Shown: positions 35,333 through 44,532, counted from the first letter of the stretch. The stretch: 64,000 nucleotides of DNA from Pseudomonas frederiksbergensis (GCF_000802155.2 NZ_JQGJ02000001.1:248001-312000), one strand, 5' to 3'. Translations and numbers: made by a program. The notes: a model not told the origin generated them from the sequence alone.

Positions 35333-37387
35333 TCAGGCTTCGAGTATCAAAGGCTCGCTGCCCTGGGCCGGTACCGCGCAACAGATCAGCACTTCGCCGT
35401 CAGCCACGGGCTCGGCCGGCCGGGTCAGGTAATGCACCTGACCTTGGGTCATGCGGGTCTTGCAGGTGCCGCATGAACCGCCGCGGCAACTGAATTCCGG
35501 GTTCAGGCCGCGGGCCTCGGCCAGCTCGAGCAGCGTCCCGCTGTTCGGCTCCCAGCGGGCTTCCTTGGCTGAGCTGGAGAACAGCACTTTCACCGCTTCG
35601 GTCGCCGCCGGCACTTGTTCGGCCGCCGGTACGCGGACCTCGATATCGCGCACCAGCGTGGACGGGCCGAAGGTTTCGGCGTGAATGCGGTCATCCGGAA
35701 TGCGCAGCGTGCGCAGGCCATCGTACACCGCCTGGGTAAAGGTGCCCGGACCGCACAAGTAGTAATCGTAGTCGTCCAGTGGCAACAGTTGCTTGAGCAG
35801 CGCCACATCGATCCGGCCGGCCACGTCGTAGCCTTGCCCAGCCTTGCCGTCGGTAGGCGGTTGGCTGACCAGGCGCAGCACTTTCACTTTGTCTCCCGCA
35901 CGCGCCACCAGCTCATCGATTTCTTCGCGAAAGGCCAGGTCGACCACGTGGCGGGCGCTTTGCACCAGCCAGACTGGACGCATGCGGCTGATGCGTTTCC
36001 CTTGATAGACCACCTCGCGCAGCATCGACAGCAACGGCGTGATGCCGACGCCCGCCGCCAGCAGCACCAGGGGCCGGCGCTCGGCGGGATCCACGGTGAA
36101 ATGCCCTTGGGGCGCCCGGGCCTCGATATCGTGGCTCGCCTGGATCTGTTCATGCAGGTGCGAAGACACCACGCCGTCGCGCTTGACGCTGATGCGCAGG
36201 AAATCATCCGATGGCGCGCTGGACACGCTGTAGGTCCGGATCGACGGCACGTCTTGGCCCTCCAACCGCACCCGCACGGGCAGATGCTGTCCGGCCTCGA
36301 ACCGGGGCAGGCCGGCACCATCAGTGGCTTGCAGGTAGAACGAACGAATATTGTGGCTTTCATCCACCACCCGGGTGACCTGCAGCGCACGCCAATGGGT
36401 GCGCAACGCCTCGGCCTGCAAACGCTCGGCGGTCTGCTCCCAACTGCCGGTCATCAAGGAATTGGGCGAGTCACCCGCCTCCTCGTCTTTCCAGCGCAGA
36501 GGTATCGCCGCCGGCCGGTGGACAATCCGATGCGGGGTAAAACGCAACAACCGTTCGGCGCCCTGGAACGCGGCAATCTGCGGGTCGTCCAGCAGCACCT
36601 GGGCCGAACCGCTCATTTGCAATAAGTCACCGGTTTGAAAATCGACGAATACCAACCCAGCGCGAGGGTTCAGCAGGATATTGCCCAGGGTGTTGAAAAA
36701 CAGGTTCCCGGAGAAATCCGGGATGGTCAGCGTCCCGTCCTCGTCCATGCGCACGAACCCGGGCTTGCCGCCACGATGGGAGGCATCGACCTGCCGCTCG
36801 CCGTCACGTACCACGTAGGTGGCGATGTAGAACGAATCGGATGTCGTCACCAGCCGACGAACCAACGGGTCGGTTACGTCAAGTTCACGGGAGACGGCCG
36901 GCTGTTCATCGACGAAGCTGTACTGGCGCAGATTGATGTAGCGCGGGCAGTTGCCATAGGCCTGGCTCACCGAAATCTCCAGGCCCTGGTCGAGCTGGCG
37001 GCGCACCACACCGTTCATGCGATTACGCCGACGGGTGTGCAACTCGATACCCAGCATGCCGATGGCATCGCCCTCGCCCAGGCCTTCCTCGGCCGGGTCC
37101 TCGGGCTGCGGATCGAAACGGATATGCAGCGTTTCAGGGTCCGGTGAGTTCATGAAACCGGGCTGCCCGGTGCGCAGGGTCGCCCAGGCGTCGCCCTGGC
37201 TATCGACCGCCCCCAGCACCACGAACGGCAATTGTGCGTAGAACTCACGGTGCTGGTCCGGCATCCAGGTGCGCGCCAGTTGCCGCTGACCGACACCGGC
37301 CATCATCTCCACCGCCCCGACGGAGCGTTGCAAGGTCAACTCACCTTCATGCCAGGGGGAAGATTGTGCTTGGGTGGCTTCGTTCAT
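35333..37387 (-). CDS. Three-domain fusion: PNPOx-like flavin barrel, FNR reductase and 2Fe-2S ferredoxin
   Basis: A 684-residue protein. Residues 1-300 are a pyridoxamine-phosphate-oxidase-like FMN split barrel (FYAQLPFVVLGAVDSQGDAW, then PGFVRMDEDGTLTIPDF and the repeat FFNTLGNILLNPRAG). Residues 335-575 are an FNR module with RTYSVSS (FAD) and AAGVGITPLLSML plus CGPGTF (NAD(P)H). Residues 598-684 are a plant-type ferredoxin with Cys634, Cys639, Cys642 and a Cys pair at 669-670. Electrons would flow from NAD(P)H through FAD to the iron-sulfur centre and possibly the barrel. It stands alone, and I know no reaction for it. Many pseudomonads have this architecture. Confidence 0.85.
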   Translation of the reverse strand: MNEATQAQSSPWHEGELTLQRSVGAVEMMAGVGQRQLARTWMPDQHREFYAQLPFVVLGAVDSQGDAWATLRTGQPGFMNSPDPETLHIRFDPQPEDPAEEGLGEGDAIGMLGIELHTRRRNRMNGVVRRQLDQGLEISVSQAYGNCPRYINLRQYSFVDEQPAVSRELDVTDPLVRRLVTTSDSFYIATYVVRDGERQVDASHRGGKPGFVRMDEDGTLTIPDFSGNLFFNTLGNILLNPRAGLVFVDFQTGDLLQMSGSAQVLLDDPQIAAFQGAERLLRFTPHRIVHRPAAIPLRWKDEEAGDSPNSLMTGSWEQTAERLQAEALRTHWRALQVTRVVDESHNIRSFYLQATDGAGLPRFEAGQHLPVRVRLEGQDVPSIRTYSVSSAPSDDFLRISVKRDGVVSSHLHEQIQASHDIEARAPQGHFTVDPAERRPLVLLAAGVGITPLLSMLREVVYQGKRISRMRPVWLVQSARHVVDLAFREEIDELVARAGDKVKVLRLVSQPPTDGKAGQGYDVAGRIDVALLKQLLPLDDYDYYLCGPGTFTQAVYDGLRTLRIPDDRIHAETFGPSTLVRDIEVRVPAAEQVPAATEAVKVLFSSSAKEARWEPNSGTLLELAEARGLNPEFSCRGGSCGTCKTRMTQGQVHYLTRPAEPVADGEVLICCAVPAQGSEPLILEA

Positions 37388-37767
37388 CAGCTACTCCTCG
37401 CGCCCCCGGCTTGGCTACGGGGTCAGTGCGCTGTGGTCAGGGAGGGTCCATCACACCTTTGGCGAACGGTGTATGAGGTGGAGCCATCTTCTGCCCAAAG
37501 CGGCGACGCAGGAATACGCATGGACTGAAATCCACTGTTTCATAAAATGGAATGGCCCGCCGTGCCGGGGCCTGGACCCGCGTGACGCTAGATGCGCCAG
37601 GCAAAGTCCTGGGTCAGTTGCTCGGCGGCAATGCCCCGGCCCTTGTCATAAATGACAATCGCCAGGCCTGGGTTCGAGCTGGCCGGTGTCGAGGATCGAG
37701 CGAAACAGCTGCGCCACGATGGGCAAGGACCCTCTTGGCCTCCCCCCGGACGCAGCCGCCAACCTCC
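37388..37767. other. Intergenic region with no clear gene
   Basis: 380 bp between two minus-strand genes. It should hold the promoter of the fusion gene near 37388-37440 and the downstream end of the chemoreceptor gene. No convincing ORF, palindrome or RNA was seen; the weak minus-strand frames at 37590-37740 have no recognisable family. Confidence 0.45.
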
Positions 37768-39123
37768 TCAGCCGACCCAGCCAATCGCCGTTTTAGGAAT
37801 GACTTCCGACTCGTCGAGCTTGGACGCGAACATGCTCACCGCCTCCAATGCATCGGTGGTCCCGGCCCTGATCTGCACGATCACCGATCCCGCCTGGTCC
37901 GCCAGGGTCACGCCGCGTAGCGCGCCCTCGTGCGTAACGCTCATGCTGGCGACGGCATCGCGGGTTTCAGAAAGGATCATCCCGATCATCTCGGCGATTT
38001 CCGAGGTCGAGCGACTGGTGCGCCCGGCCAGTTGCCGGACTTCATCGGCCACCACCGCAAAGCCCCTGCCCTGGTCACCGGCCCGCGCGGCCTCGATGGC
38101 CGCGTTGAGCGCCAACAGGTTGGTCTGGTCGGCGATGCCGCGAATGGTATTGACGATGGCGGTGATCTCTTCCGAGCGCGCGCCCAGTTGCCCGACCAGG
38201 CGCGCGGAGGCGCCGATGTTTTCGGCGATCTGGCGCATCTCCTTGGCGGTCTGCTGGATCACTTGCGCACCCTGTTCGGCGACGCGCTCGGTCTCGGAAG
38301 AAATGTGGTAGGCACGGGACGCGCCGCGTGAATCCTCCTCGAATTTTTCCACCCGTTCGGAGATGTCACTGGCGAACTTGACGATCTTGCTCAGTTTGCC
38401 GTCCGCGTCATAGACCGGGTTGTAGCTGGCTTCCAGCCAAACCACCTTGCCGTGTTTGCCCAGGCGCTTGAACTGGCCGCTGAAAAACTCGCCGGCATTG
38501 AGACGCCGCCAGAAATCGCTGTATTCCGAACTGTTGATCAGGCTCGCTTCGCAAAAGAGTCGGTGATGCTTGCCTTTGATCTCCGCCAGCGAGTAATTCA
38601 TCGTGTGCAGGAAGTTGTCATTGGCGGTGAGGATATTGCCGCCCAGGTCAAATTCGATCACCGCCATGGCCCGATCCAGTGCGGCCAAGCGACCGCGTAT
38701 CTCCGCATCGCTCGCAACCCGGGCGGTGACATCGAGCGCGTATTTCACCACTTTGGAAACCTTGCCCTGCTCATCCAGGACCGGGTTGTAGCTGGCCTCC
38801 AACCAGACATGGCGGCCATCGCAACTGATTCGCTGGAACGTCCCGGAAACGAATTGACCGGCTCGCAGCCGGTCCCAGAACTCCCGGTATTGGGCACTGC
38901 CGGCCAGCGCCGGGGTACAGAAATTGCGATGGGACAATCCCGCCAACTGATCTTCACGGTAGCCCATCGTGTTCAAGAAGTTTGCGTTGGCGCGAAGCAC
39001 CTTGCCGTCGGGACTGAACTCGATCACGGCCATCGACCGTTCCAGCGCTCCGACCAGTCCCTTGTAGGTTTCCAAGTCGGCCGTCCTGGCCGTCAGTTCA
39101 TTTTTTAATGTTTTATTAAACAT
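37768..39123 (-). CDS. Cytoplasmic methyl-accepting chemoreceptor with two PAS domains (BdlA-like)
   Basis: A 451-residue protein without membrane segments or HAMP. PAS 1 covers about residues 25-125 and PAS 2 about 150-250, each with the (V/I)WLEASYNPV motif. The signalling domain holds the hairpin tip [30 protein letters not shown](D) and [18 protein letters not shown] in separate stretches. This is the layout of BdlA, which triggers biofilm dispersal in P. aeruginosa in response to nutrients and cyclic-di-GMP changes. The similarity of the two PAS domains suggests duplication. Whether this is the bdlA orthologue or one of several paralogues cannot be decided here. Confidence 0.88.
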   Translation of the reverse strand: MFNKTLKNELTARTADLETYKGLVGALERSMAVIEFSPDGKVLRANANFLNTMGYREDQLAGLSHRNFCTPALAGSAQYREFWDRLRAGQFVSGTFQRISCDGRHVWLEASYNPVLDEQGKVSKVVKYALDVTARVASDAEIRGRLAALDRAMAVIEFDLGGNILTANDNFLHTMNYSLAEIKGKHHRLFCEASLINSSEYSDFWRRLNAGEFFSGQFKRLGKHGKVVWLEASYNPVYDADGKLSKIVKFASDISERVEKFEEDSRGASRAYHISSETERVAEQGAQVIQQTAKEMRQIAENIGASARLVGQLGARSEEITAIVNTIRGIADQTNLLALNAAIEAARAGDQGRGFAVVADEVRQLAGRTSRSTSEIAEMIGMILSETRDAVASMSVTHEGALRGVTLADQAGSVIVQIRAGTTDALEAVSMFASKLDESEVIPKTAIGWVG

Positions 39124-39417
39124 GACGTACCCTCGACGAACCCAAGAGAATCAACCGGACCTCAAATGGCTATCGGCGAATAACTGGGCGGCTGTAACGA
39201 ATCGAGGGAATTATCTTTTGACGTCAAGCAAGCCTATATCGGCTTATTTGAGCGGTTATCGCCAAAGGAAATAGAGGCACCGCGACAAAATGCTGCCCGC
39301 CCTTGTCTGCCGGACACACCGCCCATAGATTAGAGTCCATGTCTCGACGCGAGCCATAGCGCAAATGTGCTATGGCTTCGTCCCAGGATCAGTGCATTCA
39401 AACGATAAGGTACGTTC
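39124..39417. other. Divergent promoter region with a hairpin
   Basis: 294 bp, A+T-rich around 39185-39250, no coding frame. It contains the perfect inverted repeat AGCCATAGC (39352-39360) and GCTATGGCT (39369-39377) with an 8-base loop, about 40 bp before the yghU start. It could be a leader hairpin or an operator. Confidence 0.5.
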
Positions 39418-40257
39418 ATGAGCCAAGCGTCTTACGTTCCGCCCAAGGTCTGGAAAAACGAAGCCCCCTCGGGTGGCCACTTCGCCAGCATCAACCGCCC
39501 TGTAGCCGGGCCCACCCATGAAAAAGACTTGCCGATCGGCGAGCATCCCTTGCAACTCTATTCTCTGGCGACGCCCAACGGCGTGAAAGTCACCATCATG
39601 CTCGAAGAGCTGCTGGCCCTCGGGCACACCGGCGCGGAATACGACGCCTGGCTGATTCGCATCGGCGAAGGCGACCAGTTCTCCAGCGGCTTTGTCGAGG
39701 TCAATCCGAACTCCAAGATTCCGGCCCTGCTGGACCGCAGCGTCGAACCGCCAATCCGTGTGTTCGAGTCCGGTTCGATCCTGCTGTACCTGGCGGAAAA
39801 ATTCGGAGCCCTGTTGCCCGCCGATCCGGCCGGCCGCACCGAAACCCTGAACTGGCTGTTCTGGCAGATGGGCTCGGCGCCTTACCTGGGCGGCGGTTTC
39901 GGGCATTTCTACGCCTACGCGCCGGAGAAACTGGAATACCCCATCAACCGCTTCACCATGGAAGCCAAGCGTCAACTGGATGTCTTGGATCGTCGCCTGG
40001 CTGAAAACCAATACCTGGCGGGCGAGCAGTACACCATCGCCGACATTGCGGTCTGGCCATGGTATGGCCAACTGGTTCGGAACAACGTGTATTCGGCGGC
40101 CGAGTTCCTTTCCGCTCATGAATACACCCACGTGCAGCGCTGGGCCGAGGAAATCGCCAACAGGCCCGCGGTCAAGCGAGGACAACGCGTCAACCGAACC
40201 TGGGGTGATGAGGCGAGCCAGGTGCCGGAGCGGCATCGGGCGCAGGATCTGGACTAG
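39418..40257 (+). CDS. yghU: YghU-type glutathione S-transferase (disulfide-bond oxidoreductase)
   Basis: A 279-residue protein. The N-terminal extension YVPPKVWKNEAPSGGHFASINRPVAG is typical of YghU. The thioredoxin-like domain (residues 45-130) has YSLATPNGVKVTIMLEE, with Asn in the place of the usual GST catalytic Ser/Cys; VNPNSKIPAL is the GSH-contact loop. The C-terminal helical domain follows (YPINRFTMEAKRQLDVLDRR, AGEQYTIADIAVWPWYG). In E. coli YghU has disulfide reductase activity with bound glutathione. Single gene behind its own promoter. Confidence 0.93.
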   Translation: MSQASYVPPKVWKNEAPSGGHFASINRPVAGPTHEKDLPIGEHPLQLYSLATPNGVKVTIMLEELLALGHTGAEYDAWLIRIGEGDQFSSGFVEVNPNSKIPALLDRSVEPPIRVFESGSILLYLAEKFGALLPADPAGRTETLNWLFWQMGSAPYLGGGFGHFYAYAPEKLEYPINRFTMEAKRQLDVLDRRLAENQYLAGEQYTIADIAVWPWYGQLVRNNVYSAAEFLSAHEYTHVQRWAEEIANRPAVKRGQRVNRTWGDEASQVPERHRAQDLD

Positions 40258-40323
40258 TCGAGGCGCAACGCGTGGCGATGGGATTTATCCTCTCGCCACA
40301 AAAGCTTTGCGAGCAACCATGAG

Positions 40324-41016
40324 TCAGCTAGCTGGCCCTACCAGCGCACTTTCAATCTGCACACCGGGCATCATCGACTGCAACCCCTCGATCAACCTGT
40401 CACCCGCCTCGGTCAGCGCTTCGAGCGGCATTGCCGGCAGGCTTTCGAGGATGAACCACATGTGCTGGGCCTGCGCATCCAGCCGCGTCCTGACGCCCTG
40501 TCGCCAGTTCCAGCGCCGGCACGTCACGCCCTGGTCGTCGCGCCAGACCACTTCGCCGGCGTCCGGAAATTCATGGGCGGGTGCGCCTTCCTTCATGGTG
40601 TCGAACGGTTCGCAGCCCTCGGCGATAACGAGTCGCGGCGAGCCAACGTACGCCTCGATATTTTCGCCGCCGACAGGGATCGCATACTCGATGCTGATGG
40701 CGTTGTAGAGATCCACGACCGGATCCAGGCTCGGCACGCTGCCGTCACGCAGCACGCGCTTTCGCAACGCTTCGGCCGAACATGGTGTGCGTTGCGGCTT
40801 GGCGCCGAACAGTCGAAACGTGTCTGCCCACTGCTGCAAATGGGCCTCTCCCCAGGCAGGCCCACCCGCCAGCACCGACTGGCAGGCTCGATCCAGGGCC
40901 GTACGGGCGGCGTCCGGGTCGGTGAGCGGCGCAGCCTGCACCACGATGCTCAGGGCCCTGAACCCGGGCGCCAGCTCGGCAACGGCTTGGTCGATCAACG
41001 GCAGTACTGACAGCAT
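40324..41016 (-). CDS. B3/B4 tRNA-binding domain protein
   Basis: A 230-residue protein from the ATG at 41016 behind GGAG. Its core (AEALRKRVLRDGSVPSLDPVVDLYNAISIEY, in separate blocks) followed by PVGGENIEAYVG and EPFDTM matches the B3/B4 domain. That is the editing domain of phenylalanyl-tRNA synthetase beta, seen also in free-standing proteins. Trans-editing of mischarged tRNA or binding of amino-acid-like ligands is possible. It is divergent from the XRE-cupin regulator, a frequent neighbour of this family. Confidence 0.88.
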   Translation of the reverse strand: MLSVLPLIDQAVAELAPGFRALSIVVQAAPLTDPDAARTALDRACQSVLAGGPAWGEAHLQQWADTFRLFGAKPQRTPCSAEALRKRVLRDGSVPSLDPVVDLYNAISIEYAIPVGGENIEAYVGSPRLVIAEGCEPFDTMKEGAPAHEFPDAGEVVWRDDQGVTCRRWNWRQGVRTRLDAQAQHMWFILESLPAMPLEALTEAGDRLIEGLQSMMPGVQIESALVGPAS

Positions 41017-41072
41017 CAAGGTTCTCCAGCGTTGCAAATGGGTTTCATGCTAGTCATCGCCTACGGCCAAAG

Positions 41073-41204
41073 TCAATATATCGACTTTTATGGTCGGTAT
41101 AAGCCCGACGAACTGATTGACGACACCGCCGGCAACGGTCGAGAATCGCCGCACTCTCTTTCTCATGATTCCTTGATGATGACCTTGAATATCAATATAT
41201 CGAC
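41073..41204. promoter_or_regulatory. Two copies of TCAATATATCGAC around the XRE gene start
   Basis: The identical 13-bp sequence lies at 41073-41085 and 41192-41204. The core (TCAATATATCGA) is a near palindrome. The first is in the intergenic region, the second within the first codons of the assigned regulator start. They are likely operators of the XRE protein. Confidence 0.5.
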
Positions 41205-41781
41205 CACGCCTGGCGCCGATGCCCACGCGGTGAGCCTGGCCGTTGCGCGCACGCTCAAGCAGGCGCGCAAGGCTCAGAAAATCACCCTGGACGAACTGTC
41301 CCGGCGCTCGGGCGTGAGCAAGGGAATGGTGGTCGAGATCGAGAAATGCACGGCCAACCCGAGCATCGGCATCTTGTGCAAGATTGCCGCGGCGCTGGGC
41401 CTTTCCGTGGCCGACATCGTTAATGTGGCGGAGCCCCCTTCGGCCCACATTATCGACAGCCGGGATATACCCACACTGTGGAACGGAGAATTGGGAGGCA
41501 CAGCGCGCCTGCTCGCCGGGACGAGCGGCCCGAACATGATCGAACTGTGGCGCTGGGAGATGTTCCCGGGCGAATCGTTTTCTTCAGCCGGACACCCCCA
41601 AGGCACCCTTGAGTTGTTCCATGTCGAGAAAGGCACGCTCAAATGCGTGGTGGGAGAAACGGAGCTGGTGATCCCCGCCGGGAGCTCGGCGGTGGCGAGG
41701 ACAGATGTCCCGCACGCTTATTCCAACATGGGCAGGTCGAAGCTGATCTTCACCATGTCGGTTGCCGAGATACATCAATAG
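41176..41781 (+). CDS. XRE-family regulator with C-terminal cupin
   Basis: A 201-residue protein assigned to the ATG at 41176 (also ATG at 41179, and a GTG at 41230). No Shine-Dalgarno precedes it. Residues 20-80 are a lambda-repressor-like helix-turn-helix (LDELSRRSGVSKGMVVEIEKC). Residues 120-190 are a small cupin (LELFHVEKGTLKCVVGETE and VARTDVPHAYSNMG). Such proteins sense small ligands. The neighbouring divergent B3/B4 gene is the probable target. If the second TCAATATATCGAC copy is a promoter element, the true start is the GTG at 41230. Confidence 0.88.
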   Translation: MMTLNINISTTPGADAHAVSLAVARTLKQARKAQKITLDELSRRSGVSKGMVVEIEKCTANPSIGILCKIAAALGLSVADIVNVAEPPSAHIIDSRDIPTLWNGELGGTARLLAGTSGPNMIELWRWEMFPGESFSSAGHPQGTLELFHVEKGTLKCVVGETELVIPAGSSAVARTDVPHAYSNMGRSKLIFTMSVAEIHQ

Positions 41782-41828
41782 CACACCAGGTGCCCATCGC
41801 CGCAAGGACGACGGGCACGTTCGCGCGA

Positions 41829-42755
41829 TCAATCGTAGAACGGCTCGACCAAGGTACGGCTACCGACGAAAAAGCTGTCCGCCACCAGGCGCAGCGGTTG
41901 CAGGTCCATGTCGCAGGCCTTGTCATTGATCAGTTGTTGGAAGTGCCGGTACACCGCCGCGTACTCGCCCTCCTCCGACACGGCCTGGCGCACACCGTCG
42001 ATGCTCAGCAGCGCACCGCCATTGTCGAGCCGCAGGACGCCTTCGGTGCAACGAATCTCGATGCTCCAGAGCTCATCATGACCATGGTCGAAATCGAATT
42101 CCGCGCGGATATCGAGATGGCCTGGGTCGGACATCTTGATGCTGGCGGCAATCGGCGACTGGCAGTTATCGGGAACGCGCAGTTCGGCCGACTCGACAAA
42201 CAATGACAGCGGCAACAGGTGAGTGGCGATCGACAAGGCATTGATGCCCGGATCAAACACGCCCAGGCCACCGGGTTGCCAGATCCACGCCTGGCCCGGG
42301 TGCCATTTGCGTACGTCTTCCTTCCAGTCGATCCGGACGCTTTGCAGCGTGCGGCTGGCAAGCCAGTCGCGGGCGGCCTCGATGCCGGGCGCGTAACGCG
42401 AATGCCAGGCGAACAACCCGCTTACGCCTGCCGCGTGCGCCTGGTCCACCAGCGCCATCGCCTCGCCCAACGTCGCGCACGGCGGTTTCTCCACCAGGAC
42501 GTGTTTGCCGGCCTCAAGCGCCTGCCGCACTAGCGCGAATCGGCCTTGCGGCGGCGTGCAAAACGCGATCGCATCGACGCGTGGACCTTTTTCCAGAAGC
42601 TCCCCCAGGGACTGGAAGTTCTCCACTGCGGCGCAGGGCTGTCCTTGGGTCGCGACCGCCACCAGCTCGAAAGCAGGGTTGGCGCGGATAGCGGGAACGT
42701 GTTGATCCTGGGCAATCTTGCCGTAGCCCACCAGACCGAGACGGATCGGTTGCAT
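41829..42755 (-). CDS. gal: D-galactose 1-dehydrogenase (Gfo/Idh/MocA family)
   Basis: A 308-residue protein from the ATG at 42755 behind AGGAG. The Rossmann N-terminus is MQPIRLGLVGYGKIAQDQHV. VDAIAFCTPPQGRF and HVLVEKPPCATL follow, and the C-terminus is VADSFFVGSRTLVEPFYD. These match, to my memory, the Pseudomonas fluorescens galactose dehydrogenase, which oxidises galactose to the lactone with NAD(P). It lies 91 bp after a DeoR regulator on the same strand, which probably controls it. No other galactose catabolic genes (galactonate dehydratase or aldolase) lie in the window. Confidence 0.87.
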   Translation of the reverse strand: MQPIRLGLVGYGKIAQDQHVPAIRANPAFELVAVATQGQPCAAVENFQSLGELLEKGPRVDAIAFCTPPQGRFALVRQALEAGKHVLVEKPPCATLGEAMALVDQAHAAGVSGLFAWHSRYAPGIEAARDWLASRTLQSVRIDWKEDVRKWHPGQAWIWQPGGLGVFDPGINALSIATHLLPLSLFVESAELRVPDNCQSPIAASIKMSDPGHLDIRAEFDFDHGHDELWSIEIRCTEGVLRLDNGGALLSIDGVRQAVSEEGEYAAVYRHFQQLINDKACDMDLQPLRLVADSFFVGSRTLVEPFYD

Positions 42756-42846
42756 CGATGACTCCTGACTTTTGTACTTGTGATGGGCCAGCAAACTAGA
42801 CGTAAAACGCTCGGCGGACAATGGGCTTGTCACCCATTGCTGCGTC

Positions 42847-43632
42847 TCACGCCTTGGCGGGGGCCGTCATGACCTTGGCGATTCGCGCCAGGAAAGGATC
42901 GAGTCGCTCACGCGGCGCGTCATGCTCGACCACCAGCGCGGTGACTTCTTCACAAGACGCCACCTGGTAGTGCGCAACGCTGGACAGCTTCTGGTTGGTG
43001 ACCGCCACGACCACCTGACCGCTGGCCGCGACCACCGCACGCTTGAACTCGGCGTCATCCAGGCCAAACGCCGTGACGCCGTTGTCAGGGTCGATGGCGC
43101 AGGCACCGACAAAGCACAAATCGAAATTGAACTGGCGCAGTTGCTGGACAGCCGCCAGCCCGATCGCGCCGCCCGTAACCGGGTTCAGGCGCCCGCCCAG
43201 CAGAATCACCTCGGCGTTGGGCAGCTTCATCAGCTCCACCGCGATCAACGGCGAGTTAGTGCTGAGCGTCAAGCGCAGCCCTGGATCGATGGCGCGGGCA
43301 ATGGCCAGATTGGTCGACCCGGCATCGAGAAAGACGTGCTGACCGGCGCTGAGCAGCGACGCCGCCGTCCGGGCAAGGTTGCCCTTGCGCGCCGGATCCT
43401 GGTGGATTCGGACGTCTATGGGGGCTTCGGCCGCCGGCAAGCGAATCGCGCCGCCATACACGCGCTTGCACAAACCCGCCGCCGCCAATGCGCCGAGATC
43501 CCGCCGGATCGAATGTTCGGAGACGTTGAATTCACTGGCCAGGTCGGCCGCGATCACCCGGCCGTAGCGGGCAAGGCGTTCACTGATCAATCGTTGGCGT
43601 TCGCCGGGGAAGACTTCAAGGGGACTACTCAT
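42847..43632 (-). CDS. DeoR/GlpR-family sugar-sensing repressor
   Basis: A 261-residue protein. The N-terminal helix-turn-helix reads RLARYGRVIAADLASEFNVSEHSIRRDLGALAAAG in parts. The sensor domain has the ribose-isomerase-like fold with VFLDAGSTNLAIARAI and LTLSTNSPLIAVEL, the latter carrying the sugar-phosphate pocket. It is upstream of galactose dehydrogenase on the same strand, so it likely represses that gene until the sugar or its phosphate binds. Confidence 0.9.
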   Translation of the reverse strand: MSSPLEVFPGERQRLISERLARYGRVIAADLASEFNVSEHSIRRDLGALAAAGLCKRVYGGAIRLPAAEAPIDVRIHQDPARKGNLARTAASLLSAGQHVFLDAGSTNLAIARAIDPGLRLTLSTNSPLIAVELMKLPNAEVILLGGRLNPVTGGAIGLAAVQQLRQFNFDLCFVGACAIDPDNGVTAFGLDDAEFKRAVVAASGQVVVAVTNQKLSSVAHYQVASCEEVTALVVEHDAPRERLDPFLARIAKVMTAPAKA

Positions 43633-43653
43633 GGCCGTTACAACCTACACAAA

Positions 43654-43680
43654 CGAGCACCAATGGACATAATCGAGCAC
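43654..43680. promoter_or_regulatory. Direct repeat CGAGCAC, 20 bp apart
   Basis: CGAGCAC occurs at 43654-43660 and 43674-43680, about two helix turns apart, 22-48 bp upstream of the deoR start at 43632. Possible DeoR operator. Confidence 0.3.
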
Positions 43681-43826
43681 ACTATGCCTTTGGCGCCTAC
43701 GGGTCGTCAAACCTCGTTCCAAAAAGGACGGGCTCGGCCTGCTGTGATAAAACTGGCGCCGCTGGCATTCGCTCGGACACCTGCAACCCGGACCGGCGTT
43801 GTGACTCTCCTCAAGCAAAACAGGAT

Positions 43827-44336
43827 GTGACCGTGGACAAGGACACCATCAGGATTCGGACCCTGCAAGAAAGTGATGCAGAGGCGTTGCTGGCATTCGA
43901 AGTGGAAAATCGCACTTGGTTCGAGCGCCATATAGACGCGCGCGACACGGTGTTCTATTCGACCAGGGGCGTCTGCGACCACATTGATGATTATCTGACC
44001 GGCCTCGCCGCCGGGACTTGGCACCCCTTTGTCATAGAGGGCGCCAATGGAAAGATCATTGGACGAGCGAACCTCAAGGACATCGACACCTCTGGGCGGT
44101 CGGCCGAAGTTGGCTATCGAATCGCACAAGAAGCTTGTGGGCAAGGACTCGCGACACTGGCGGTTCGGCATTTGATCCAGCAGGCCCAGTCCCACTGGCA
44201 CCTCGGACGGCTGCTTGCCAATGTCTATGCCGAGAATATTGGCTCGGTAATAGTACTCCAGCGCTGTGGTTTCCTGGTCGATCAATCTCGACGCGAGCAG
44301 AGCGGGCGTGACGACTGGTACAGCCTGTCAATCTAG
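43827..44336 (+). CDS. GNAT-family N-acetyltransferase (RimJ/RimL type)
   Basis: A 169-residue protein from the GTG at 43827 (a second GTG is at 43833). The order of motifs is RIRTLQESDAEALLAF (N-terminal strand), ADLK-type core (IIGRANLKDI), GYRIAQEACGQGLATLAVRHLIQ (acetyl-CoA loop Q/GxGxA) and NIGSVIVLQRCGF. This is typical of the ribosomal-protein/antibiotic acetyltransferase group. Cytoplasmic. It has no operon partner; the remains of a LysR and a GST lie just downstream. Confidence 0.88.
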   Translation: MTVDKDTIRIRTLQESDAEALLAFEVENRTWFERHIDARDTVFYSTRGVCDHIDDYLTGLAAGTWHPFVIEGANGKIIGRANLKDIDTSGRSAEVGYRIAQEACGQGLATLAVRHLIQQAQSHWHLGRLLANVYAENIGSVIVLQRCGFLVDQSRREQSGRDDWYSLSI

Positions 44337-44532
44337 CTGGTGGAGAGTCGCTCGGCTCGATCCCCTTATCGTGTCGATCAACCACATCCTGAACGCCTCG
44401 ACCTTTTTCGTGTGGGCTGTTTCGACGCATGTCACCAAGTAGAAACCGAGATCGGACTTCAACCTCAAGTCAAATGGCGCGACCAGTCGACCAGCCTTCA
44501 GGTCGTCATCGACGTACGTCGAGCGGCCGATG
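44328..44532 (-). pseudogene. LysR regulator, C-terminal remnant (GcvA group)
   Basis: The last approximately 65 codons of a LysR protein. CIGRSTYVDDDLKAGRLVAP and then DLRLKSDLGFYLVTC match the end of GcvA-group effector domains, finishing at a stop at 44328. The homology starts abruptly near 44530, with no helix-turn-helix anywhere upstream. The frame continues on the minus strand into unrelated sequence. It abuts a GST C-terminal remnant on the other strand, showing that the middle of a divergent pair was lost. Confidence 0.7.

Noticed and set aside
37590..37740. Possible relic on the minus strand
   Set aside because: A short frame resembles a piece of some conserved gene (YDKGRGIAAEQL), but it is too short and no family was recognised with confidence.
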